A DNA stretch of 64,000 nt from Paramecium sonneborni (lineage: Eukaryota; Ciliophora; Oligohymenophorea; Peniculida; Parameciidae), in NCBI GenBank assembly GCA_905182985.1, contig CAJJDN010000027.1, positions 197,468 through 261,467 of the forward strand, read 5' to 3'. Positions 37,829 through 48,280 of the stretch are shown here, piece by piece. A program made the position numbers and the translations under genes. The stretch's first letter is position 1. The number at the start of each line of letters is the position of its first letter. The notes beneath the pieces were generated by a model. That model was not told the DNA's origin. It made no database searches and was given only the letters and a program-made list of their open reading frames with translations.

Positions 37829-38132
37829 AAGGAAAAAGAAAGAGAGAGAGAAAGAGAAAGAGAGAGAGAAAAGGAAAAAGAAAGAGAAAAGGATCGTGAG
37901 AGAGATAGATAAAGACATCATAGTAATATTATTATTTATCTATAATAATTTAGATCGTAATAACAAAAGAAACAGTTCAAGTTCAGAATCTGATAAAAAG
38001 AATTAAAAGAAGAAGTTTGATCAAAAATACGATTAAAAATATGAATAAAAACATGATTCTAAATATTATAAGAGAAGATCCAGATCAAGAAGTAATTCAA
38101 GAAAAAAGAAAACTCAAAATAAAAAGAGATGA
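35569..38132 (+). CDS. U2SURP: U2 snRNP-associated SURP-motif protein (SR140/U2SURP-like)
   Basis: About nine small introns. Order: an RRM (ITICGLTPKITEQSLRLVC, ENGQQAQYAYMELQKKVENG), a SURP motif (IIDKLARQVVKEGVQFEQMI, KYAFLYL, NEYYKWRVYSFQNGDD) and a CID (IGKAMVFCIDHQNCAADLML, MKLARLYLISDILNNCSQNF). A SAP-like segment (LDRICRIKGLCSQGPRDTLI) and an RE/RS tail (REREREKERERE, RRSRSRSNSRKKK) follow. The order RRM-SURP-CID-RS is that of SR140, which binds U2 snRNP in the spliceosome. The start was chosen because MQNTNCILKPISSQP joins to the RRM through a 28-nt intron. One junction near 36965 needs an intron starting GTC, so it is less sure. Confidence 0.9.
37741..37905 (+). repeat. GA-rich purine repeat coding Arg-Glu dipeptides
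   Basis: About 160 bases almost entirely of A and G (GAGAGAGAGA and AAGAGAAAAGG units). In the splicing-factor frame it encodes alternating Arg/Glu/Lys. Repeat length is likely to vary between strains. Confidence 0.85.
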
Positions 38133-38192
38133 GTAATATAAATAAATAAAGATAAAATATAATATATTTTTGATCAAATTAAATAAATAATA

Positions 38193-39168
38193 ATGAATTC
38201 TGAATTTATATTAGAGTAGCTTGCTTTAGGAAAACGAATTGATGGTAGAGATCCATTATAATAAAGAATGATATAATGTCATTTTGGACCTTAGAGTACT
38301 GGTGCTGTAGAATTAAGTTTAGGTGAAACAAGAGTATTGAAATCATAAAATTTAATTAAGGTATTTGCAACAACAAGTGCTTCAATTACAACTCCTAATC
38401 CAATTAGACCTTCTGAAGGTTTTCTAAAATTTCATTTGGATTTATAAGTGTTGAGAGATACTGGATTTATGTAAAATCCAATTAAATTAGGAATGGAAAT
38501 TGAAAAATACATTGAAAAAGTTATTAAAGGATCTAAGTATAAAATTTATTAAATGAAGAGCACTTGATACAGAATCACTATGTATTTTATCTGGTAAAAA
38601 TGTTTGGACTATCGATGTAAATTTGGCCCTAATTAATAATGATGGAAATCTAATAGATGCTATGTATCTATGTTGTATTTTGTCATTACAACATTTTCGA
38701 AGACCCTAAGTCAGTGTTTCTCTTCAAGGAGTTAAAATAGAAATTGAAAAGAGATTAGTACCTCTTAGTATCCATCATATACCTTTAAGTCTTACTTATG
38801 CAATTTTAGAGTTGAATTAATAAACTATTCTTTTATAAGATCCATGTGTAAGATCTGTTATCTATTGATTTTAGTTGGAAGAGGAAGCAATTTAGAATGG
38901 AAGAATTACCTTTAGTGTAAACATTTATAATGACATATGTCATGTTCATAAACCTGGAGGATCACCAATTAATATTTCTATTTTACAATAATTGACCACT
39001 GTAACTTTGATGAAATCAAAACCATATACAGAAGAAATCAGAAATCTATTAATCAATAACAAAGGTTTTCCTATTGAAAAGACTGTCACACTTTTCAAAT
39101 TTGAGTTACCTAAATAAACAAGTGATGCCATTTAAGTTGAATAATTAGAGTAATTGTATAATTAATGA
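38193..39168 (+). CDS. RRP45: exosome subunit RRP45 (EXOSC9-like), RNase PH family
   Basis: Starts MNSEFILEQLALGKRIDGRD. RNase PH fold: GAVELSLGETRVFATTSASI (after a 27-nt intron), RPSEGFLKFHLDL, then SKALDTESLCILSGKNVWTI, DVNLALINNDGNLIDAM, LQHFRRPQVSVSL and PLSIHHIPLSLTYAIL. The DTESLC...W.I.V.....DGN.ID.....HFRRP pattern matches RRP45, a ring subunit of the RNA exosome that processes and degrades RNA; the family usually lacks catalytic activity. Introns of 27, 22 and 27 nt. The acidic C-terminal extension of the animal protein is absent. Confidence 0.9.
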
Positions 39169-39196
39169 ATATTATCTTTATCCTATTATATAAATA

Positions 39197-39861
39197 ATGA
39201 ATTAATAAAATCGAATTCCAAAGGCAGATCTTAAAAAAGTAGTTGATTCTCAATTTCATTATGAAAGAAGAAAGTACATATTTTGGGCATTTAACACTTC
39301 ATATTTGGGCATAGCTTTCTTTTAGATATATTCAGATGTAGTAATAGAAGGTGGAGAAAATCCTGCATTATGTGTTGATACAGCTCTCTTGAATCATAAT
39401 TTACAATGTCCTATAGGTTTGTATAAAACTTTAGTTGCATTGATTGTTGCTCATCTTATTTAGATGCTTTCAGCTACTATTGGATATTTTGGTATAGATC
39501 AAAAGTCAAGAAAAATTAATAAGTCTTATTCAAGTATTTAATGCATAATTATTTTAGTCTTGTTGATTAGTTCATATATTTATGATTTGATAACATCTTT
39601 TCTTTTATGGTTTTCATATAATACCTGGGATGAAACTCCATTTAGAAATACTAAGAATGAATTTCTTATGTTATCAATATTTTTCCCTGCCTTAATGGGT
39701 GTGGTTGGTTATTTCTGTTTAAGTCAATTCAAAAAAGCTACCTATGAAAATTCATGTAAATATATAAGTATTTATAATTATAAGAAATGTAACAAGCTAA
39801 AGATGAATTGTTAGAAAAGTACCCATAAATAGCATCAGATGTAGTCAAATTGTTTTTATGA
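39197..39861 (+). CDS. four-span membrane protein, hypothetical
   Basis: Starts MNQQNRIPKADLKKVVDSQF. Four hydrophobic stretches: YIFWAFNTSYLGIAFF, LYKTLVALIVAHLIQMLSA, CIIILVLLISSYIYDLI and FLMLSIFFPALMGVVGYF. An ENPALCVDTALLNHNLQCP loop with two Cys lies between the first two and may be disulfide-bonded. A 29-nt intron precedes the soluble tail QMQQAKDELLEKYPQIASDV. Family not recognised. It starts 28 bases after the RRP45 stop, on the same strand. Confidence 0.72.
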
Positions 39862-39898
39862 TTAAAAAATTAACAAAAAAACAATCAATTTCAAAATT

Positions 39899-40733
39899 TC
39901 ATATTTCTAATCTACTCAAAATTCTCTTTTAAAAACTACTTTTAAAATTAATCAGACCATATTTCAATTCTTTAACCATAATTTAGAATACCTTTTCGTA
40001 AACTTAAAATGCATTATTTTAAGCTAAAAATCCTAATTTTATTCTACTAAACAAAATATCTTATGGTTTTCTGGCTTACTGATATTTTATCTAATACAAG
40101 ATTTGTCTAATAGTATTGCAAACTCTCCTTATTTTCTGGTTTTCATAGATATATTTTAATACATCATAAGTTCTGTCTCCATAGATAATTATGAAATAAG
40201 CATCATATGATTATGGTAAATCAAACATTGCATCATAACTTAGATTTCTTTTTATGATCAAATTATGTCCCATCCCAACTAATTTTGGTAGATTCTTAAT
40301 TTTTCGATAAATGTTTCTAATCAAGTATTAAATCTTATCTGCAGTTTATTCACCCATCAATCTAAAAATGGTCCATTTATCTTCGATGACTGATATAGAT
40401 GTTCATAAATATTATATGTTTAAGTAAGAACTTAAATATGAGATTTAATAAATCTTATAAATATTCTTTTAAAATATTTTGAATGGGATGGAAATCTAAA
40501 AATTAAGAAGATAACAAAAATTGAGTTGAAATTTCATTAGTGGTAAAAGTATTGCTTGAAGAAACTAAAGGTCCAACTCCACTCCATTTAGATTTTACAT
40601 CTCTACCTACTTCAATTGTATCAACATCAATTTAATCACGAAAAGATTTTAATAACCACATATATTCCTCATGACTAACAGCAGGATCATGTGTAGCATT
40701 ATCTAATTTTAGTTCTGTAGTTCCCAAAATCAT
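39899..40733 (-). CDS. hypothetical protein, conserved-looking
   Basis: Starts MILGTTELKLDNATHDPAVS, followed by SHEEYMWLLKSFRDQIDVDT, EVGRDVKSKWSGVGPLVSSS and FLDFHPIQNILKEYLQDLL. A frame change near 40390 leads to EDKWTIFRLMGEQTADKIQY, NLPKLVGMGHNLIIKRNLSY and YDAYFIIIYGDRTYDVLKYI, ending KRILSRLEI. The exact intron at the break was not resolved. Composition (Gly, Trp, Asp) is clearly coding. No family identified. It is 74 bases from the giant membrane-protein gene that precedes it on the same strand. Confidence 0.6.
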
Positions 40734-40806
40734 ATTTCCCAATCATGGTACTATTTTTGTCGCCTATATTTTAAATATAATGATCAATCATTTAATTTTC
40801 TTTTTT

Positions 40807-43800
40807 TCAGTATTCCTTATTTATTTTAAAAAATAAAACCTATTCAATATTCATGTTTTCAATTAAAAAATTTAATTTATTTGATTATTGTTTAAAATTA
40901 TTTATTAAATTGAAAAAGTAGATCAAGAAACATTCTATTAAAATTTATATCATTTTATTTATATTTTTTAATAATTCATTTCTATCTTTTATATTACTAC
41001 TTTCTAATTTTTTACTTTTTTTTTTCTATTTCTATACATTAGAATACTAATTAATAATATCAAAATTATTAAAATTAATATTAAATAGCCTTAATGATAA
41101 TTCACTTCTTGATCTTACATAACTTGAATATCCAACTCTGTAATGGGAAATGGAAATGTTAATTCTTATAACTCTAAATCTTATTCTATCTCTACTTTTC
41201 CTATTATACTTATGAACATTTTTGATTAATCCTAAATTCCAAGATTTACTTTGATACTTTACTCTTTGGGTAATTAATCTATAATTCTAAGAAATTAAGT
41301 CTTATTTTATTTATCAATTGTATATTATTCATAAAAGCAATTAATCTCATCTTATTAGCATACTTATATAATATAGTATATTGAAAAAGGAAGATTTTAT
41401 ATAAATTGACTATCATAAATTAAATTTGGAATTTCTAAGGTTAGTTCATTTTTGATAATTTCCCAATTTAAATTTAAATTCTTAAACCAAAATGAATTAT
41501 ATGAAATTGGATTAGATCTTTAAAAAGTCTATTATCTAATATAATATTTAGATATTCTATTTTATTTTTCATCTTTTACAGAACTTGATATCAATTTAAC
41601 TAAGAAATAATAAATTCCTTGCTCTAATTTAAGTATAGTATTGAAGTATTATTATGGTTTACTCATTATTTGAATTTCAAAAATTTGTTTATTTAAATTA
41701 GAAGGATTTGATGTTCCTTGAATTAAAACACTCCCTTTACATGCTACTACTTCTAAAAGTAAAGTAGAATTTTATTAAAATGATACTTAATAAAAGTTAG
41801 GTTATCCAACCCTTGTTAATTAATACTAAGGAATTCCATCAATCAATATATTAGTATTCTCATCTGTTAGAATAATTTTTATGTATGACAAACTTTGCAT
41901 TGGAGTAATTATCAAAAAATACATACCAAATACATCATATAGCTTAAAATAAATACCTCTCTAAAATTATTTTTTAATGTAAACTATTTTATTAGTAGTT
42001 GAATGTTTAATTTAAATTTCAAAAATATCAATTGAATGAAAAACACTTTAAATTTGTAAAATTAGAAATTTTGATGTATCATTACTGTTTTAATCATTTC
42101 TTAAAGATTAATAATAAAACGTAACTTTTTCTGGTTTTGCCAACTACATATCTATGATCTAACCTAAATTAAGACTAGACATTCTCCTATTCTTTCTCTA
42201 GATTAAAATTTAAAATGTAGCATTTTAAGTTAAACATTAAATTTTTATTACAAATTTTTCTATTTAATAAGATGTTCTAAAATAATCAATTATTGTGCTA
42301 TTATTAACAACTTAAGTATTTTATGAGTTTTGTTAATAATCAGATGAGTTATTTTCTTCTTTAACTTCAACCTAAATATATCCAAATACATGGTCTAACT
42401 TAATAAAAAAATTATATTAAGATGTATAAATATATTCTACAATTTAATGTTATCTAAGCATCTGAAATTAATAAGTATTTTCTAATAATTCAATTGTCTG
42501 TTTATTTCTTTAAATTTAAATGGTTCCTTAAGTCCTTTCTTAAATTTTAATAATTTGAATTAGATAATAGCATTACTCAGATAAGCAAGCATTAAATTGA
42601 TATAATTTAAATTTTCTAGTTATATCATCTAAAATAAATGAATCAGCAAAATCAAATGAGTCTATTCTTTCAAAGAAACATTTGACTCTTATTTAAATTG
42701 CACCACTAAATACAGCTAAAATAATTTTAAATGATTCTTTCTCAATATATAAATACACAGTAGGTATGCTATCTTATAATATTTCAAGAGGAATATATCC
42801 ATTTGGAATAAACTAGAAATAAACATCTTACAATTCATAACTTATTTAGAGCTCACAATCTTCTAATCCTTATATTCTTAACATATATTAATCTTTTTCA
42901 AAATATATTGATTAATCATTTCCAAATATATAGAATGAATTAATTCTTAAAGACACTTGAATTGAGTCATCTAAGATATTAGGTCTACTATTTTAACTTT
43001 ATTAGAATAACACAATTATAGAATCTTAGCTTCCTTAAACTTAAATATTAAAAATTATGGATTTTATATTTTCAGTTAATGTCAATTTATAGAATTAAAT
43101 TTATCCTTTTTAAATATTATTTTTTATCCTTTCTTATTTTTTTAGAATCTTTATAGTTTCATAAACACCTATTGAATAACCCTCATTTTCAAAATGCTTT
43201 TGTGATAGTTAAACCAAAATATACAATACATAATTTTAATTATTTTCTGGAATAATGATTGTTTATATAGAATTATTTAAATTTTATGATTAAGATTTAA
43301 ATTCTACATAATAGGTACTCGAGTCATTTAAGAATCCTAAATATGCTAATAAATTAGCCTAACTTCTTCCTTCAGATTACCACTAAATCATCACTTCATT
43401 TTCATTTAAAATGTAATAAAACAGTGCATCTTATTAGAATTTACATTTTAAAGGAAATCCTTCATATAATCTTATCTTATTATTTAGTTAGTTAGCAAAA
43501 ATTTTATAGATTATCAGTCCATTTTTCGATGTTACTGATAAATATATTAAACATTAAGTTCTATTTTACTTTTGATTGCTATTACAAAGTACTTCTTCCT
43601 TTTATATAGTTAAGCTTTAATTTAAAAACACATAATCATTTAACAGTTCGTTCGGAAATGTATTAGTTTGAGTTAAAGATATGTAAATTATTAAATCAGA
43701 AATTAAATTCTCTGAATATATTTATTTGATTAGTACTAAGTCTTTTCCAACCATTGGTAGTTTATAATAATTAATTTAATTCTCGTTTACAGAATCTTTT

Positions 43801-45221
43801 ATCTAATTTCCTATTTCATAAGATTTAATTTCAACATCTAAATTATATTCAATATAAAATTCTCCTTAAGAATTTAAGGATAAAACTCCTATATAATAAA
43901 ATTTTGCTTGATTTTATTAGTCAATTTTTATATCAATTTATTTAGAGCCTTTCCATTAAAAAGAATTGCTGTCAGGTATTTCATTATCATTTATATTTGA
44001 TTTGACAAACATTATGAAATCTCCTACATTACTCTACAATGTAATAGTAAAATTTGTTTATAATTCTAATTAAATCATAAAAAAACTGTATAACTCAACT
44101 TATTAGTGTAATTCAGATATTCCATTTTGTAATTATTTAAATAGAGTTGAATTAATAATTTAGTCTCTTTCCACTTAGATATGAATGCTATATTTACAAT
44201 AAGAAGTTGTGAAAACAGTTAAGAAATATTTGTTAGTGTTATTAATTATTATTTAAAATTCGTCTTTCTACTCGTAATTCGTTTAATTAGGATATAAATT
44301 ATAAGAACTTCCGTAAAGCATACAACTACCAATTATATGGGTTAAATAAAATTTTGACTTCTTAATATTCTAAATATCGGATATTTGATAACTATAATAA
44401 ATTGCAGATTTTTGATCAATTTGTAATTAATCAAAATGGCCTTCTTTTAAGAAAATATGAGAGTGATTATTAATTTATATTATCCTATAGTCTTATTGAT
44501 AATCGCTTAATAAACCAATAAGATAGTAACAATTCTCACAATTTGAATTAATAAATTTATATGAATCATTTTCCAAAAACATCTCATTTTAAGTATTTTT
44601 GTAATCAAGTTTAGTAATAAAACAATCCTTTTGAGTGCACTTTTTTAAATATTTTTTTGCTTACTCTAATTTAATTTCTACAATGATTTCTTCATTTAAA
44701 TAACTGGGTTAAACTTTAAACTAAAGAATCTCTTGAGGTATCAATTCTCCACTTGATTTTAACAAAGATTAAATACTTAAAAGGAATGTTATATTCTAGA
44801 GAATGAATTCCATCAAAAAGAAAAATTACTAATTCATAGGTTGAAGTTGTATCCGAAAGAACTGTTATAAAAAAAATATCATCTGAACAATTTTCATATA
44901 ATCTTTGTTGATATGAAATTTTTAGTTATTTTTATAATGATTACAAAGATGTGGATTACCATTAATACTAATGAAACAAATTTGGCTACCTAATTTTGTT
45001 CAATTGAGTGTTTACGTATCACAATTAACATAAACTTTATAATTTTCATGTTATGAAAATGCATTTAAGATTAAAGCTTAATGTTTGAAATAATTAGGAT
45101 CCCTGACTCTCAATATATAGGTATCCTAATCAAACTCAATTATGTTGCCTTAAACAACTTCATTTAAGTTAATATCCATTACTTTCATAATAATAGTAAA
45201 TAATACTTATGTCTTTGGCAT
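40807..45221 (-). CDS. giant single-pass transmembrane protein
   Basis: More than 1,400 residues. The start MPKTQVLFTIIMKVMDINLN is tentative. The large extracellular part is rich in Gln/Asn and beta-like segments with scattered cysteines (INSNCENCYYLIGLLSDYQ, GSCMLYGSSYNLYPN, YMLRIQGLEDCELQISYEL). Near the end comes a single hydrophobic span, YLILILIILILLISILMY, then a basic stop-transfer RNRKKKSKKLE and a short cytosolic tail. A 25-nt intron near 44770 is clear. Around 44930 the frame changes from HLCNHYKNNQ to SYQQRLYENCSDD with no valid intron found, so there may be a sequence error or an odd splice there. The architecture suits a surface receptor or adhesion protein; the ligand is unknown. 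Confidence 0.72.
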
Positions 45222-45282
45222 GTATCACAAAAATCATGAAAATCATAATCATGTTAATTTTAATAAATTAAAAGGTTTTTGT

Positions 45283-47462
45283 ATGATGCTTTGTAAATGT
45301 AATGATCTACTCATAATACCTTTAGTCTTACGTAAGATAGATATGTTTGGACAGCCAGTGTCCCTCAAATTTAATGGACATTCTAAACATTAGACTGAAG
45401 TAGGAGGCATCGCTTCTATTGCTACTATTACTGTAGTATTTCTCTTTTTCTCATCTAATATACTCAGCTTTATTAATAAAGGCGAATTATCAGCAATAGT
45501 AGTCAATAATTTCGAAGAAATTCCTTAATTTATATCACTTTCTGGAGAAAGAACATTAGCAGTTGGCTTTAATAATCTTTCTTAGTCCAACTACTTTAAT
45601 ATTACTTTATAATAAATGTATGATGATCTTAAATATATATTCAAGAACGATTGAAAATTAAATCATCACAAATTAAACATTAATAACAATTGGAAAATGC
45701 AAGCCTGAGCAATTTTAATTAGCAAGTGACACTTCTCTTTAAACCTATTTTACAGATCACTTTTTATGTTTGGAGTACATATTTAAATACTAATAATAGA
45801 TAAAATTAATAATTATACTTCGGATAAAATCATTCTAGTAAAATCTATTATATATTTTTTTTAAGAAAAATACGAAGTACATTTAATTATATCGAAATGT
45901 TAAAATAATTAATCATCTTGTATCCCAAATCAAAATCTAGACGGTTAAATTTTTAATGTATAATTGATATTTCAGAATTAAGTATTTCTAGTTTTATTTT
46001 AAGGTTGTGAATCCTATGAAATTATCGGACAAATACATATAAACTTTTTTAGATGATACTTATTCAATAAAATTTGTACCAAATACATTATCAAAAGAAC
46101 AAGAACTCCTTATAACTTAATATGATTTAAATAATGATGATAGTATTATATATGAAGAATTTCATTAAAGTCAAGCTTTTGCAATTGACTCAAGAGATTC
46201 TAAACAAATAGTCAATATTGATAATGATGTTTTTGCATCATTTATATTCAAAAAGAACAAATTAAAATATACAGTCAATCGATCTTATTAAAAAATAACT
46301 GATCTTCTTGCTCGTTTAGGAGGTTTTCTAAAAATATCATTCTTCATTTTAGGATTTGTAATTTAAATTTATAATCGTTTATAATGTAAAAATATGTTAT
46401 AATTAATTAGTATATCTCATTTTAGCAAATAAGATTTACGAATTTTCATTCGATTCTATAAAATAGAGAGAATTTCAGGAATAACAATTTGAAGTTCTGA
46501 ATTCTGCAATTCAATCCAAATTATCAAAAACCAATATTTAGAACATTAATGATGAAGGTAGTTAATAGAAAATCCCAGCTAGTCGAGTCATGTAAAAGAA
46601 TAACTCCATTAAATCAAAATAGAATTCAATCTCATTACTTCCTTTTTCAAGTTAACACATACCTATATATAATAATGATACAAATAAAAAGTAAATTATA
46701 ACTGAAGAGGAATGTATTATTTCAGCAAATTTAATTGATCATCATAAACATTTGGCTAAGAAATTTAATTGCTCAAGTGGTTTGGACTATTTTCAAAAAT
46801 AAATTAATAAAATAATAAATAGATCTTAACCTCTAAGCTTAACAATAAGGATTTTCTTAAATCATTTATTTTGTTCTAAATTATTTAATTCAAATATCCA
46901 AGTTAAATTATATAGAAAATCTATGAAAGAAATTTCAAATCATTTAGATGTCTATTATATCCTTTAAAAATTAGAAGAATTAAACAAACTTAAATCTATT
47001 TTACTTAGTCCTTAATAACTTTTAGTTTTTAATTTTACTCCTAAATAAATGATTGCTCCTGATAAAACTGAATTAAAATTTAATCGAAATTTCTTGGAAG
47101 AAAAAGCAAGAATAAGACACACTACACTTTTTAGTGAAACTTAAAATACTGCTGCAAGTGTACTTTAACTGAGAAAAAGAGCCAGTTAAGAAAATGAGAA
47201 TCTAATTTACTAACGAATATATAATGCATATGATGATATATTAAGATAATATGAAGGTGAAAGCCCAAAATAGCCTCATGATATTAATAAATAATTAGTT
47301 GAAAAATTGGGTTCTGAATTGAAGTCAATCTTTAGAGCATCGAAAATGATTGATTTCTCTTAACTTTAATCATCTAAATCAAGAAAAGTAAATAGAAGAC
47401 ATGCATAAATTGATAATGAAATTTAAGTAACTAAAATGATGTAATAGTTTTATTAATAATGA
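45283..47462 (+). CDS. ciliate-family two-span membrane protein
   Basis: The N-terminus has the pattern KIDMFGQPVSLKFNGHSKH then TEVGGIASIATITVVFLFF. An F-G-x-P-V box and a T-x-x-GGI box before the first span recur in many ciliate membrane proteins, as I recall the family. The extracellular middle is beta-rich (ITIGKCKPEQFQLASD). The second span is GGFLKISFFILGFVIQIY after KITDLLARL. A long cytosolic tail ends in basic, Ser-rich sequence. Introns of 28 and 18 nt restore the frame; an optional 33-nt intron near the start would drop the first Cys-containing segment. The molecular role is unknown. It is divergent from the giant membrane gene. Confidence 0.74.
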
Positions 47463-47481
47463 ATTTTTATTTGATTCTTAA

Positions 47482-47516
47482 AATCTAAATGAATTTTTAA
47501 TTAATTCATTTAGATT
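47482..47516. repeat. 14-bp perfect inverted repeat, 7-nt loop
   Basis: Arm AATCTAAATGAATT at 47482-47495 and its exact reverse complement at 47503-47516. It sits 20 bases after the stop of the membrane-protein gene and 26 bases before the SelT ATG, followed by TTAATA units up to the ATG. It could be a hairpin at the transcript end or an upstream regulatory element. Confidence 0.8.
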
Positions 47517-47541
47517 AATATTAATATTAATATTAATATTA

Positions 47542-48108
47542 ATGGAAAAAACAATAACCATTATATTTTTTGCACTTTTAGCCATTGAATTCTTCAGACC
47601 TTAGAAATCAGAGGAATAATGGGTAGAAGATAAAGAATAAATTCTAAGTCGTCCTTCCTAAAGACACATAGAAAATGGAAAAGTTGAAGTTCTTGTTTAA
47701 TATTGCACAAGTTGATCTTATAAAGGAGCTTTTTAATAAATTCAATAAGCAATATATAATTAGTTTGATGAAAGAGTAGAAGTGATGGGCATGCCATATC
47801 CTTTAGGGCAAGCCAAAGAGAGATTATTACAGCTTTTAACAATTATCCAATATGGATTCATAGCTTCTTTAATCTTTTTTGATAAACAAATTAGTCAAAT
47901 GAGTGTCTTTTGGAGAACTAATATAAGTCCTAGCAAATTAAAATATGGTTTTTTGGGTTATATTGCTTTTAATTTTATTATTACTTAACTTTCATCTTCT
48001 GGAGCCTTTGAAATATTTGTAAATGATTCATTAATACATTCTAAAATAAGGACAGGTTAAATGCCATCTATGGATACATTATTTAAAATAATTAGAGATA
48101 GTCTATGA
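47542..48108 (+). CDS. SELENOT: selenoprotein T with in-frame TGA (Sec)
   Basis: Uninterrupted frame of 188 codons plus stop. MEKTITIIFFALLAIEFF is an N-terminal signal or anchor. Codons 55-58 are TGC ACA AGT TGA, that is Cys-x-x-Sec, preceded by GKVEVLVQY and followed by SYKGAFQQIQQAIYNQFDER. This is the thioredoxin-like SelT/Rdx beta-alpha start, where animal SelT has CVSU. The C-terminal half keeps the SelT signature SSSGAFEIFVNDSLIHSK..GQMPSM. SelT is an ER-membrane redox protein. TGA at 47713-47715 must be read as selenocysteine, because the homologous part continues 130 codons to the TGA stop at 48106. A SECIS-like hairpin lies 35 bases after the stop. No intron. Convergent with the exchanger gene. 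Confidence 0.92.
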
Positions 48109-48142
48109 TAAAATGAGAGAATAAGACCAATTATATATAAGA

Positions 48143-48183
48143 ATGAGAGATTTTAAGTAAAGTATTTAAACTTAAGATTTTGA
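48143..48183 (+). promoter_or_regulatory. candidate SECIS element in the SelT 3' UTR
   Basis: ATGA at 48143-48146, then a 12-bp helix (48147-48158 with 48170-48181, including G-U pairs). An 11-nt apical loop begins with AAA (48159-48169), and GA follows the helix at 48182-48183. This gives the SECIS hallmarks: TGA/GA quartet, helix of 11-12 bp, and AA on the 5' side of the apical loop. AT-rich flanks could form helix I. The whole fits within the 172 bases between SelT and the convergent gene. Confidence 0.75.
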
Positions 48184-48280
48184 AAAATTATAATTATATA
48201 TATTAGGGTCTTTATTTATATATATATATCTATAATTATGAAAGGATTCTCATATTTATAATTAAATTATAAAATTAAAC

